A stretch of 64,000 nt of DNA from Roseiarcus sp963772555 (lineage in GTDB: Bacteria > Pseudomonadota > Alphaproteobacteria > Rhizobiales > Beijerinckiaceae). A program made the translations under genes and the position numbers. Where the stretch lies: contig CAVYXQ010000009.1 of the NCBI GenBank assembly GCA_963772555.1, forward strand, positions 62,001 to 126,000. Reading direction: 5' to 3'. Below the pieces are notes generated by a model. The model saw only the letters and a list, made by a program, of their open reading frames with translations. It was not told the DNA's origin and did no database searches. Shown here one piece after another: positions 1-8,656 of this stretch (its first letter is position 1; each line of letters opens with the position of its first letter).

Positions 1-1
1 C

Positions 2-352
2 GATGCTATCCTCGATGTGCCGGGCATTGACGCGGTTTACATCGGACCCGGCGATCTCGGGCTTTCCATGGGTCTGGCCCCTGCCCTCGATCGCGAAGAA
101 CCGGAGATCCTGGAACATTACGAGACGGTTCTCAGGGCCTGCGAAAAGCGGGGCATCTATGCGGGCCTGCACACCGCGACTGCAGCTTACGCGGCGCGCA
201 TGATGCAGATGGGGTTCCGCTTCGTCGTGCTTGCCAGCGATTCCGTGATCATGCTGCGAGGCGCCCGAGCCGAGGTGCAGATTATGGAGGAGGCCCGAAC
301 GAAGCATCAGGCGCGAAGAAATAAAGCTGCGCAAATCGAGCAGATCAGCTAA
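2..352 (+). CDS. HpcH/HpaI-type aldolase, 3' part only
   Basis: The 5' end lies outside the window; about 117 C-terminal residues remain. The stretch IDAVYIGPGDLGLSMG is the conserved C-terminal strand of the HpcH/HpaI (2-keto-3-deoxy acid aldolase) family, which cleaves 2-keto-3-deoxy acids to pyruvate and an aldehyde using a divalent metal. The segment GIYAGLHTATAAYAARMMQMGFRFVVLASD is the usual last strand and helix of the TIM barrel. It points toward the minus-strand importer operon. Family call is firm; substrate is unknown. Confidence 0.8.
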   Translation, partial: DAILDVPGIDAVYIGPGDLGLSMGLAPALDREEPEILEHYETVLRACEKRGIYAGLHTATAAYAARMMQMGFRFVVLASDSVIMLRGARAEVQIMEEARTKHQARRNKAAQIEQIS

Positions 353-401
353 CGCTCGCGCGGATTATCTGGTGCAGATTCGCACTCGAACCGGGTCTGA
401 T

Positions 402-599
402 TTACTTTTGGTGCGCGCGCCGGGCGACTGCCGAGCCTATCAGGCCGAGCCCGGCCAGCTGTGCAAGAATCGTAACGATGCCGACGAGGCCGAGTGTCAG
501 GAACACGTCGGACGAGTGCGCGCCGACCACGACGAACACAACCAGGAGGAACACGGCCGAATGCGCCTCCTTCGAGGGTTGCTGATAACTTCGCGCCAT
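402..599 (-). CDS. small two-helix membrane protein, function unknown
   Basis: A 65-residue protein starting MARSYQQ. Two hydrophobic stretches are visible: AVFLLVVFVVVGA (about residues 14-27) and a longer one, FLTLGLVGIVTILAQLAGLGLIGSAV (about 34-59). A basic tail (ARRAHQK) follows, so both termini are probably cytoplasmic. The start is chosen because GAGGGAG lies five bases upstream of this ATG; a longer upstream reading has no such site. It sits just past the putative terminator of the importer operon, so it is either expressed by read-through or has its own promoter. I do not recognise a family. Confidence 0.45.
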   Translation of the reverse strand: MARSYQQPSKEAHSAVFLLVVFVVVGAHSSDVFLTLGLVGIVTILAQLAGLGLIGSAVARRAHQK

Positions 600-638
600 C
601 AGCTCCCTCGGTATGAGGTTGAAACACAACCGAAAAGG

Positions 639-663
639 ATGCAAGGAACCCGGTCCCTTGCAT
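639..663 (-). terminator. probable rho-independent terminator of the rhamnose-type importer operon
   Basis: Perfect 8-bp inverted repeat ATGCAAGG / CCTTGCAT with a 9-base loop, beginning 3 bases past the stop codon of the binding-protein gene. Read on the minus strand the stem is followed by CCTTTTCGG, a short T-tract. Placement and orientation fit termination of the 8439-667 operon. Confidence 0.55.
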
Positions 664-666
664 TAT

Positions 667-1767
667 TCAATCGGTCATTGGAATTCCGGTGCTAAAGTCG
701 TCATGCCCTTTTGTAAAGAACAGCATTGAATTCAAGTTGACTGTACCAGAACTGTCGATAGATCGCTTTCCGATCGTTGGAATATCGACGGTAACCCCAG
801 GTTTATTTTCAATCTTTTTTGACTTCAACAAAATACCGAGATGAGTTGCCATGTAGCCGAATTTGTAGGGACTCCAGAGAGCGTATTGCTTGCAAGTACC
901 ATTATCAAGATAAGTTTTCATTGTGCTCGGTAAGGCGAATCCTGTTGAGAAAACCTTTCCGCTCCGACCCGTGTCCTGAATTGCTTTGTTTATGGCTGGA
1001 TTGCTGATGCCCGACCCGCTGATGAAGAGCTTGAGGTCGGGGTGCGCTTCCATGGCGGAACTCGCGACAGCATAGCTTTTGTCCGGATCGTCGTTTGCGT
1101 ACAGCGTGTCTATGAACTGAATGCTCTTGTATTTGGGATCTTTCGCGATCAAATCATCGAGCGCCTTCTTCTGCGAGATAAAGTTGGCTACCGTCGGCGT
1201 CGGCGCGACCCAGATCGACTTGCCGCCGTCCGGCGCGTTGGCGAGTGCGCTCTCCAGCATGGCCTTCGCCTGGACCTCAAACGGCGCCATGTTGACGAAG
1301 AGATCCCGGCCCGCGGGCGCCACGTCTGAATCGAAGGTGACGACAACTGCGCCTCGTTGTCGAGCCTGCTTGAGAACAGGCACAGGCGCGTTGAGGTCGA
1401 GCGCCGCCGTGACGATCACGTCCGGCTTCTGCGGGAGGATGTTCTGAAGGACTTGTACTTGTCCTTCGACATCGGCCGTCGTCGTACCAACATAGGTCTG
1501 CACCGCGCCGAGCTCCTTGCAGGCTTGTTCTCCGCCTGCACGCGCCAGCTCGAAAAAGACGAAGCCGGTGAACTTGGGCACGTTGAACACGCGCAATGGG
1601 GTGTCCGCAGATGCCTGCGCAAGAATGGCTCCCGTCCCGGCGAGCATGTCGGCGATTGCAGGCAGCCCTACTCCGGCGCCCATCGCCAATTGCAGCCACC
1701 TCCGCCGGCTGAATTGCCCATTCGGCAGGCTCTCGGTCAGATAACGCAGTTCGTCTTTGCTTCTCAT
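667..1767 (-). CDS. sugar ABC transporter substrate-binding protein (CUT2, RhaS/LsrB-like)
   Basis: 366 residues. Captures a sugar in the periplasm for the CUT2 importer encoded upstream in the same operon. A twin-arginine signal (SRRRWLQLAMGAG, about residues 20-32) is followed by the periplasmic-binding-protein fold, with PDVIVTAALD and GAVVVTFDSD typical of the type-1 sugar-binding family. The C-terminal region (GKVFSTGFALPSTMKTYLDNG) resembles rhamnose and autoinducer-2 binding proteins. The start is chosen for AGGAGGAG six bases upstream. It is the last gene of the operon, directly before a terminator. Rhamnose is only a family analogy; the real substrate is not shown. Confidence 0.85.
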   Translation of the reverse strand: MRSKDELRYLTESLPNGQFSRRRWLQLAMGAGVGLPAIADMLAGTGAILAQASADTPLRVFNVPKFTGFVFFELARAGGEQACKELGAVQTYVGTTTADVEGQVQVLQNILPQKPDVIVTAALDLNAPVPVLKQARQRGAVVVTFDSDVAPAGRDLFVNMAPFEVQAKAMLESALANAPDGGKSIWVAPTPTVANFISQKKALDDLIAKDPKYKSIQFIDTLYANDDPDKSYAVASSAMEAHPDLKLFISGSGISNPAINKAIQDTGRSGKVFSTGFALPSTMKTYLDNGTCKQYALWSPYKFGYMATHLGILLKSKKIENKPGVTVDIPTIGKRSIDSSGTVNLNSMLFFTKGHDDFSTGIPMTD

Positions 1768-1823
1768 CGTCTCCTCCTTCGTTCTATGAACAAACGACCG
1801 GCGCGCCAGTCGCTCGGCCTTCT

Positions 1824-2801
1824 CTAAACCGGACCGCGGCTCACGCGGCTCCGGACCAAGTCCCGCCACAGCGACGGGATGTTCGGAATGAGCACGCTCA
1901 GCAGAAGCAATGAGCCAATCACGAGCGTCTGCACGGGCCCCGGATAGTTGGCCAGACCCATGCCGTTCTTGAGAACTCCAAGCAGAACGAGGGAAAGCAG
2001 CACGCCACCGACGTTGCCCCGCCCGCCGAATATGTCGACGCCGCCCAGAACCACCGCCGTGACGACGAAGAGGAGGATGTCGCTTGCATTGTCCGCCCGC
2101 GCCGACTGGAATTGTCCGATATAAACGAGCGAAGCAACGCCGCTCATCGCGCCGGCGATCGCAAAGGTCGCCGCCTTCAGGCCGCCCGTTCGCAGGCCCG
2201 ACATGGTAGCAGCCCTGGCGTTGTTGCCTACCACGTAGAGACTGCGGCCGAAGACGCTGGCATGCAATACGACCGCCAACGCGACCACGATGACTGCGAC
2301 CAAGATCAATGACGCCGGTACGTTTCCCAAGGAGGCGGAGCCGAGCCATATGTAAGCGTCCGAGAAGCCAGCGTAGCCTTCTTGCCCGGCAAGAAGCAGC
2401 GCGAGCGCCCGATATGCCCCCATGGCGCCGAGTGTGACTGCCAGAGACGGCAGACCGAACGTCACAACGAGCGAACCGTTGAGCGTGCCTGCCGCCGTGC
2501 ACGTCAAAATCACAATTGGGAGCGCGACGGCGAGGGGCACACCGGACGCGGAGAGCCGGGCAAACAGTACGTTGCCAAGCGCCATGATGGCGGGTAGCGA
2601 AATGTCAATTTCGCCAACCAGCACAATTGGCATCAGTCCCAGCGCAAGGAGTCCCGCGACCGCGATCGCCTGCTGGAGCGAGTAGGCGATCTGATCCGGA
2701 TCCAGGAAATACGGCGAGATGCGCGATGCCCAGGCCGAGACGGCGAGGATGAGGGCGAGCAACGTCGCCTCCCAACTGCGTCGGTCCAGGAACCGCCTCA
2801 C
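1824..2801 (-). CDS. CUT2 sugar ABC transporter permease (RhaQ/RbsC-like)
   Basis: 325 residues, mostly hydrophobic, BPD_transp_2 family inner-membrane permease. Carries the family landmarks GEIDISLPAIMALG (the EFDLSVG-type loop) and VLGGVDIFGGRGNVGG near the C-terminus. I place the start at the GTG whose TGA-overlap with the previous permease (GTGA) matches every other junction of this operon; a GTG 12 bases further upstream is also possible. It pairs with the neighbouring permease to form a heterodimeric channel, as in RhaPQ systems. Confidence 0.85.
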   Translation of the reverse strand: MRRFLDRRSWEATLLALILAVSAWASRISPYFLDPDQIAYSLQQAIAVAGLLALGLMPIVLVGEIDISLPAIMALGNVLFARLSASGVPLAVALPIVILTCTAAGTLNGSLVVTFGLPSLAVTLGAMGAYRALALLLAGQEGYAGFSDAYIWLGSASLGNVPASLILVAVIVVALAVVLHASVFGRSLYVVGNNARAATMSGLRTGGLKAATFAIAGAMSGVASLVYIGQFQSARADNASDILLFVVTAVVLGGVDIFGGRGNVGGVLLSLVLLGVLKNGMGLANYPGPVQTLVIGSLLLLSVLIPNIPSLWRDLVRSRVSRGPV

Positions 2802-3826
2802 GCCCGCCTCCACCGCATGGACTTAAGGAGCTCCTGCACACGCCGCTGGACTACCGCGTCGACGACCACGGCCAGCACAATTGCGAGTCCCTGGATAAAT
2901 TGGCGGGTGAATTCCGACGCTCCAAGAAGAACGAGGCCGTTGTCGAGCGTCGCCAGGATGATCGCGCCGATTGCTGCGCCCACCACCGTCCCGGAGCCGC
3001 CGAGAACGCTGACCCCGCCCACCACCACGGCGGCGAGCGCGGTGAGCTCGAGTCCTTGTGCGAGATACGGCACAACGTAGCCAGCGCGGGTTCCGAAAAG
3101 GAATGCGCCGAGGCCGGTGAGCAGGCCGGTGATCACATATGCGATGAATACGACCTTGCGGGCATTTAGCCCGTAAAATGCGGCTGCCTCGGGATTGGAG
3201 CCGATTGCGTAGATCTGTCGACCGATCCGCAATTGGCGCAACAGGAAAGCGCTGCCCACCACGACGACAAGCGCGACCAGCACAAGCAGCGAGACCCCGG
3301 CTATCCGCATGCTCGCCGTTCGCAGCACCCATTGCGGCAGGTCCTCGGCGTTGATCTGCCGGCCGCCGGCGTAGAGGTAGGCGATCCCGCGAAAGATGCT
3401 GAGCGTCCCGAGAGTGGCAATGACCGAGGGAATGCGGAAAATCGCGACGAGCAGGCCATTGAAGGCGCCGCAGAGACCCCCGATCGCGACCGGGGCGAGA
3501 AACATGATCGGCCCCGCTTCGGGATGCTGGCGGATCAGATCCAGACCCAAATAAGAAGCGAGCGCCACTATGGAGCCGACCGATAGATCAAAGTTGCGGG
3601 TGAGGACGACGACGGTTTCGGCGCAGGCCACGACAATCAGGATGGACGCGTTGAGCGCAATCGTGTTGGCGTTCGCCAAAGTTGCGAAGTTTGCGGATGT
3701 CAGTGAGAACGTCGCCGCGAGCAGAGCCAGGAACGCGAATATCCCGAATTCGCGGTGTTCCAGCGACCACACAGCCCAGGGTCGGGCGTGATGCGTATGA
3801 GCGAGTGGAATCCTCTCGGCGATCAC
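2798..3826 (-). CDS. CUT2 sugar ABC transporter permease (RhaP/RbsC-like)
   Basis: 342 residues, BPD_transp_2 permease with about 8-10 membrane helices. Family landmarks: RNFDLSVGSIVALASY after the third helix, the cytoplasmic coupling region (GRQIYAIGSNPEAAAFYGLNARK) and VVGGVSVLGGSGTVVGAAIG. The ATG overlaps the stop of the ATPase gene (ATGA), indicating translational coupling. Second half of the permease pair of cluster A. Confidence 0.87.
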   Translation of the reverse strand: MIAERIPLAHTHHARPWAVWSLEHREFGIFAFLALLAATFSLTSANFATLANANTIALNASILIVVACAETVVVLTRNFDLSVGSIVALASYLGLDLIRQHPEAGPIMFLAPVAIGGLCGAFNGLLVAIFRIPSVIATLGTLSIFRGIAYLYAGGRQINAEDLPQWVLRTASMRIAGVSLLVLVALVVVVGSAFLLRQLRIGRQIYAIGSNPEAAAFYGLNARKVVFIAYVITGLLTGLGAFLFGTRAGYVVPYLAQGLELTALAAVVVGGVSVLGGSGTVVGAAIGAIILATLDNGLVLLGASEFTRQFIQGLAIVLAVVVDAVVQRRVQELLKSMRWRRA

Positions 3827-5349
3827 TGCACTCCCCTGCGCAACGAGGCGGCATGCATGATCCGCTCCTGGGTCGCTTCCTCTCGCGCAACGATGTCGGT
3901 GATCCTCCCGTCCGACACAACCAGAATACGGTCGCTCATGGCCAGCACTTCGGGCAGATCGGATGAGATCATCACGACGGCAATGCCTTTGGCGGCCAAC
4001 TCGTGGATCAGCTGGTGGACCTGGACCTTGGTGCCGACGTCAATCCCATGAGTGGGCTCGTCGAGGATCAGGACCTTAGGGCCGAGCGCCAGCCATTTGC
4101 CGATCACGACTTTCTGCCGATTGCCGCCGGAAAGCGACGCGACAGCCTGCGCGAGGGATGCGACCTTTATACGCAGACTGTCAACGAAACTTCGCGCGGT
4201 CGCACTTTCCCGGTCAGTCCTGATCAGGCCAAAGCTGGCGAGCTTGTCAGCGACCGCCAAATTCAGATTGATCCGCACCGCCAGCTGGGTCACCAGACCT
4301 TCGCCGTCACGATCTTCCGGCAGATAGGCGACACCCTCGGCTAGCATCCTGCGCGGATTGCTGGGCCTTACTTGTCGCCCTTCCACGAAGACGCTGCCGG
4401 AGCTCGGCGGAGTCGCTCCGAAGATGGCCTGCGCGATCTCGCTTCGACCGGCGCCGACAAGGCCCGCGATTCCGAGAATCTCTCCTGCGGCGACCTCAAA
4501 GGAGACCCCCTCGAAAACGCCCTTCTTCGCCAGATCCTCGACGCGCAAGGCCGGCGGCCCGGCGCGCCGCGGTCTCGCACGCGTCGCGAAATCCACTTTT
4601 GCCAGAGTGCGACCGACCATGAGGCGTACGACATCGTCCTCAGTGAGCTCGGACGCTGGGCGTGTCGCGACGTGATGACCGTCGCGCAGCACGGTCACGG
4701 TGTCGACAAGCCCTTCGAGCTCCTCCAGCCGATGAGAGATGAAGATGACGGAGGTCCCGCGCTGGCGCAGGCGGCGCACGATCCTAAACAGGCGCTGCGT
4801 CTCCGCGGGCGTCAGCGCGGCCGTCGGCTCGTCAAGAATGAGCAGGCGGTCGGCGCCAGCCGCGAACGCCCGCGCGAATTCGACAAACTGCGCCTGCCCG
4901 ATCGAGAGCCCCGCGACCACCGCGCGAGGATCGATCTCGGCGTCGAGTTGGGTCAGCAACTCCTCTGCCCGCTGGTACATGCGTCGGCGTGCGACGGTTC
5001 CAATACGTGTCGTTGGGTGCTGACCCATGAAAATATTTTCGGCGACATCGAGGTGCGGGAATAGTTTGGGATCCTGATAGACGGCCACGATGCCCTCCGC
5101 TCGCGCCGCGAGCGGCGACGAGAAGCTCACAGGGGCGCCGTCCAACCTTATTTCGCCGCTGTCAGCCGGCTGAAAACCAGTGATGATCTTTACGGCCGTC
5201 GATTTGCCCGCGCCGTTTTCGCCGAGGATCGCGTGAACCTCGCCAACGGCGATGTCCAGGCTGACATCGACAAGCGCTTGAATTCCGCCAAAGCTCTTGC
5301 TCACGCCATCGAGCGCGAGGCGCGGAGGGGTCGCGGCGAACGCGTTCAC
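3823..5349 (-). CDS. CUT2 sugar ABC transporter ATP-binding protein, two domains (RhaT/RbsA-like)
   Basis: 508 residues with two ATPase domains, as in RbsA/RhaT/MglA. Domain 1 has Walker A GENGAGKST, signature LSIGQAQ and Walker B LLILDEPTAAL. Domain 2 has the degenerate Walker A typical of this family (GLVGAGRSE), signature LSGGNRQK and Walker B VLILDEPTHGID. The start is a GTG overlapping the stop of the aldo/keto reductase gene (GTGA); a longer upstream reading lies inside that gene and is rejected. Powers uptake through the two downstream permeases. Confidence 0.9.
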   Translation of the reverse strand: MNAFAATPPRLALDGVSKSFGGIQALVDVSLDIAVGEVHAILGENGAGKSTAVKIITGFQPADSGEIRLDGAPVSFSSPLAARAEGIVAVYQDPKLFPHLDVAENIFMGQHPTTRIGTVARRRMYQRAEELLTQLDAEIDPRAVVAGLSIGQAQFVEFARAFAAGADRLLILDEPTAALTPAETQRLFRIVRRLRQRGTSVIFISHRLEELEGLVDTVTVLRDGHHVATRPASELTEDDVVRLMVGRTLAKVDFATRARPRRAGPPALRVEDLAKKGVFEGVSFEVAAGEILGIAGLVGAGRSEIAQAIFGATPPSSGSVFVEGRQVRPSNPRRMLAEGVAYLPEDRDGEGLVTQLAVRINLNLAVADKLASFGLIRTDRESATARSFVDSLRIKVASLAQAVASLSGGNRQKVVIGKWLALGPKVLILDEPTHGIDVGTKVQVHQLIHELAAKGIAVVMISSDLPEVLAMSDRILVVSDGRITDIVAREEATQERIMHAASLRRGVQ

Positions 5350-6377
5350 CGCGGCCCCTCCGGCGCCGGAGCCGCCGGTTCGAGCAGCCCTGCGCGGCGC
5401 AGATCCCCCCAAAGCCCAGCCGGAATCTTGACTTGCATCATCGCCGCGTTCGCCTCGACTTCTCGTGCCGCGACTGCGCCGGGTGCGATCGACGCGATCC
5501 GGGGATGGCCAAGCGGGAATTGAATGGCGGCAGCGGCGAGCGGGACCTCGTGCTGTCGGCAGATCGCCTCGATACGCGCCACGCGCTCCATGACTTGCGG
5601 CGGCGCAGGCGCATAATTGTACTTCGCCCCCGGCACGGCGCCGGTAGCCAGGATACCCGAATTGTATGGGCCCCCGATCAAGATGGAGAACCGCCTTCGC
5701 TCGGCCTCCGGCAGCAGGTCGCCGAGACCGTTCTGCTCCAAAAGCGTGTAGCGGCCGGCAAGCAGGAAACAGTCGAATTCGCCCTCGCGGGCGAACCTGA
5801 CACAGGGCTGCACCTCGTTAACACCGACCCCGATCGCCCGCACCACACCGTGGCGCCGCGCTTCGTCGAGAGCGCGATAGGCGCCTTGCATCGCCTCGCG
5901 GAAGCGCGCCTCGTAGGCCTCGGCGCTACCGTGCGTCCAAACGTCAACGTCGTGAATGAGAGCGACGTCGATGCGATTCAGGCCGAGGCGCGCAAGGCTG
6001 TGCTCCATCGAGCGCATCGCGCCGTCGTAGGAGTAATCGTACTCGATCGCGAAATTGAGCCCGCCCTTGAACCAACCACGATCAATGCGTTCGGGGAGCT
6101 CCGCGCGAAGAAGACGACCCACTTTGGTGCTCAACACAAAGGAATCGCGCGGTTGGCGACGAAGGAAGTGCCCGAGGCGATGCTCTGACAGTCCGTGGCC
6201 GTAAAGCGGAGCGGTGTCGAAGTAGCGTATGCCAGCGGCCCAAGCGGCCTCGACGGTCGCTGCGGCCCTGTTCTCGGGGATGAGCTCCGAGAAATCTCCG
6301 AGCGGCGCGCCGCCCAACCCAAGGATCGTCACCTCGACGCCAGTCGTCCCGACTTCGCGCGCCGCGATTGCGGTCAT
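5346..6377 (-). CDS. aldo/keto reductase, sugar dehydrogenase type
   Basis: 343 residues, AKR TIM barrel. The catalytic Asp and Tyr lie in FDTAPLYGHGLSEHRLG, Lys in LSTKVGR and His in VALIHDVDVW. The overall pattern resembles D-threo-aldose/L-fucose 1-dehydrogenases and pyridoxal 4-dehydrogenase, which oxidise a cyclic hemiacetal to a lactone with NAD(P). In this operon it would act on the imported sugar, with the next gene's hydrolase as a candidate lactone or ester hydrolase. Start overlaps the previous stop (ATGA). The specific substrate is inference. Confidence 0.8.
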   Translation of the reverse strand: MTAIAAREVGTTGVEVTILGLGGAPLGDFSELIPENRAAATVEAAWAAGIRYFDTAPLYGHGLSEHRLGHFLRRQPRDSFVLSTKVGRLLRAELPERIDRGWFKGGLNFAIEYDYSYDGAMRSMEHSLARLGLNRIDVALIHDVDVWTHGSAEAYEARFREAMQGAYRALDEARRHGVVRAIGVGVNEVQPCVRFAREGEFDCFLLAGRYTLLEQNGLGDLLPEAERRRFSILIGGPYNSGILATGAVPGAKYNYAPAPPQVMERVARIEAICRQHEVPLAAAAIQFPLGHPRIASIAPGAVAAREVEANAAMMQVKIPAGLWGDLRRAGLLEPAAPAPEGPR

Positions 6378-7369
6378 GACGGATCTCCTCCACGGTCGCG
6401 CGCCGCATCTGCGATCTCGAGGAGCCAGCCGGCCGACCGGCCGACGGCGCGTCGACTGACGTCGACGAATCCAACCGCCTCGCAGAAGGCGTGAACAGCT
6501 CCTGGATAGACGTCGAGCGAGAGGCGAACGCCGGCCTCAGCAAGGCGGGCCGCCATCGCGAGATTCTCGTCGCGCAATATGTCCTGGCCGGCGACAATCA
6601 AATTGGTCGGTGGAAGCCCGATAAGATCGGCGTCAAGCGGAGAGGCGAGCGGTTCGCGCCGACGCGCCGGGTCAGGACAATAGCGATCCCAGAACCAGGC
6701 CATCTTTTCCATCGACAGAGGGAAGGGCGCCGAGCCGAATTCGGCGTAGGACGGCCGCGACGCATCGTGGTCAAAGACCCCGTAGAAAAGCATGAGCGCC
6801 GCCGGCATGGGCGCGCCGGCTTCACGCATCAGCAGCGTCGCCGCCACCGCGAGATTTGCCCCTGAGGAGTCTCCGGCCAGACCGACTGGCCGGGGGAGGC
6901 CCATATCGAGGCCGGCCCGCATCACGGTGCTGATCACGCTGGCGCAGGCTTCAACAGGTCCCGGGTAGGGGACTTCGGGTGCGCGGGGATGGTCCAGTCC
7001 CACAACTGCCCAACCCGTTTTCGCCGCGAGGGCGCGCATCAAGGGCGAATGCGTCACGCTATCGAAAATGGTCCAGCCCCCGCCGTGCAGGAACAAGAGC
7101 GTGCCCGCCGGCGGAACACGGGAGGGAAGATGGACCGTCAGGGGCACGGGTCCGTTCGAAGTTTCGATCACGTGCCCGCGGACTGGCCCGTCGGGCACGC
7201 TGTCTGCCCAGGTCAACCGGATCTGCGACGCCGCTTCCCGCATCTGCGAAATCGCGATTGGCGACAGCTCTGCGGGCGGGGGACTGCCCGTGGCTAGAAT
7301 CTTGAGGAAGCGATCGATGCCGGGATCGACCCTTGGAAAGGCTTTTCGCGAGCGAGGCTGTGGCTTCAC
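6374..7369 (-). CDS. alpha/beta hydrolase (HSL-family esterase or lactonase)
   Basis: 331 residues. Shows the hormone-sensitive-lipase-type oxyanion motif HGGGW, the nucleophile elbow GLAGDSSGANLA and a late His in GAVHAFCE; the Asp is probably in the VAGQDILRDEN segment. These enzymes hydrolyse short-chain esters or lactones. GTG start overlaps the stop of the upstream dehydrogenase gene (GTGA). Between a dehydrogenase and a sugar AKR it may open a lactone or remove an ester from the imported compound; that role is inferred from context only. Confidence 0.8.
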   Translation of the reverse strand: MKPQPRSRKAFPRVDPGIDRFLKILATGSPPPAELSPIAISQMREAASQIRLTWADSVPDGPVRGHVIETSNGPVPLTVHLPSRVPPAGTLLFLHGGGWTIFDSVTHSPLMRALAAKTGWAVVGLDHPRAPEVPYPGPVEACASVISTVMRAGLDMGLPRPVGLAGDSSGANLAVAATLLMREAGAPMPAALMLFYGVFDHDASRPSYAEFGSAPFPLSMEKMAWFWDRYCPDPARRREPLASPLDADLIGLPPTNLIVAGQDILRDENLAMAARLAEAGVRLSLDVYPGAVHAFCEAVGFVDVSRRAVGRSAGWLLEIADAARDRGGDPS

Positions 7370-8439
7370 CCCAGCACCTCGCCCCGCAATCCCAATTTTC
7401 GGGCCGCCGACCGAATGCCTTCGACGGTCGCCTCGTTGAGCGGGATGCCGTCACGCCCGTAGAGGCTCTCGAACTCAGCCTCGAGCAGGCCCGGCGGATA
7501 GAGGCGGGTCGACGAGTTCGCCGAGCGGCTCTGCTGGATCTGGCGGCTGATCGAATCCGTCCGGGCCTTGACCTTATCGAGCGGCTGGAAAGCGGATACG
7601 TCGAGAGCCGCAAAGAAGTGGCCGTCATGACCGGGCTTTGGGCCGGCGATCATGTCGCCAAGCTCGGTCCCGTAGCTCGCGCCCGAGAGCAAACTGCTCA
7701 ACATGCCCATGACGACCGCGAGGCCGATCCCCTTATGCTGCCCGATCGGCTGTATCAGTCCGCCAATCGCCGCCGCGGGGTCTGTTGTCGGCCTGCCCTT
7801 CTCGTCGTAGGCCCATCCCTCAGGGATTTGGCGTCCCTTCTGATGGTAGACCCGGATCTTTCCGTGGGCGGTGGCGCCGAATGCGATGTCGAGGACGATC
7901 GGCGGCTCCTCTCCTGCGGGAAACGCGGCGGCGAAAGGATTCATCCCGACGATCTTGTCGCGTCCTCCCCAAGGAGCCATCGTCGGAAGCGCGTTTGTCG
8001 AGGCGAGCCCGACCATTCCTTCGCGCGCCGCGCGAAGCACCCAACGGTCCAACGCGCCGCAATGATTGCTGCCCCGCACCGCCGCGAAAGCCACCTTCGT
8101 CTCGCGCGCGCGATCGATCGCCGCCCCCATGGCGAAGGCTGCGACGACCTGTCCCATCGCATTGTCGCCGTCGATGATGAGCGCGCCCCCGACGCAGCTC
8201 GCGACCCGCGGACTCCCCCGTGGATTCACCCCGCCGGCCGTCAGCTTCTCCACGTATTCTGGGACCCGCAGCGTTCCATGGGAATGAATACCGCGCTGGT
8301 CAGCGGAGACTAGGGAGTCGGCGATCTCGTTTGCGTCGCCTCGGCTCATGCCCGTCGCGACGAAAATCTCCTCGACCACGCCACAAAGCTTGTGTGGCGA
8401 GAACCGGCGCTCCGTTTCCGATCCGGGATAGTTAGCCAT
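7366..8439 (-). CDS. Ldh-family (malate/L-lactate/L-sulfolactate type) NAD(P)-dependent dehydrogenase
   Basis: 357 residues, the non-Rossmann Ldh_2 family that oxidises 2-hydroxy acids or reduces 2-oxo acids. Characteristic stretches: ADQRGIHSHGTLRVPEYVEKL near the N-terminus, VRGSNHCGALDRWVLRAA and GMNPFAAAFPAGEEPPIVLDIA in the middle, and the QHKGIGLAVVMGMLSSLLSGA helix. First gene of the minus-strand operon, with AAGGA upstream of the ATG. It is divergent from the GntR gene, with the putative operator in between. Confidence 0.85.
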   Translation of the reverse strand: MANYPGSETERRFSPHKLCGVVEEIFVATGMSRGDANEIADSLVSADQRGIHSHGTLRVPEYVEKLTAGGVNPRGSPRVASCVGGALIIDGDNAMGQVVAAFAMGAAIDRARETKVAFAAVRGSNHCGALDRWVLRAAREGMVGLASTNALPTMAPWGGRDKIVGMNPFAAAFPAGEEPPIVLDIAFGATAHGKIRVYHQKGRQIPEGWAYDEKGRPTTDPAAAIGGLIQPIGQHKGIGLAVVMGMLSSLLSGASYGTELGDMIAGPKPGHDGHFFAALDVSAFQPLDKVKARTDSISRQIQQSRSANSSTRLYPPGLLEAEFESLYGRDGIPLNEATVEGIRSAARKLGLRGEVLG

Positions 8440-8601
8440 CGCAGGTCCTTCCGGAATTTGGTCTGGCAGGTGGAAGGCAAGTCTTTGTTCGCGACCCAGC
8501 GTGCATGGACTGAAAATCGCATCCCTCAGCCGGGGAAACAGCCGAAGACTCCGAGGGTGAGCAACCTGGCCGTCCCTCCGCTTGTGCGCCCCACCGGTTC
8601 A

Positions 8602-8612
8602 TGGTACTACCA
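8602..8612. promoter_or_regulatory. putative operator for the FadR-type GntR regulator
   Basis: TGGTACTACCA is an 11-base near-perfect palindrome (5-bp arms, one central base) and matches the FadR-subfamily consensus TNGTNNNACNA exactly. It lies in the 217-base gap between two divergent transcripts, 45 bases before the regulator's ATG, a natural place for joint control of cluster A and autoregulation. Confidence 0.55.
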
Positions 8613-8615
8613 AAA

Positions 8616-8629
8616 GACCAGATTTGGTC
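8616..8629. promoter_or_regulatory. second inverted repeat beside the operator
   Basis: GACCA-GATT-TGGTC, 5-bp arms with a 4-base spacer, beginning three bases after the TGGTACTACCA site. It could be a lower-affinity half-site pair for the same regulator or part of the promoter. Weak evidence on its own. Confidence 0.3.
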
Positions 8630-8656
8630 CAACGGGTCAATCCGTGTGATTTTCGG

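Noticed and set aside
667..2502. 611-codon minus-strand frame that would extend the rhamnose-type binding protein far upstream
   Set aside because: The upstream part lies in a different frame of the permease gene and is Arg-rich nonsense; a strong AGGAGG and a Tat signal mark the true start at 1767.
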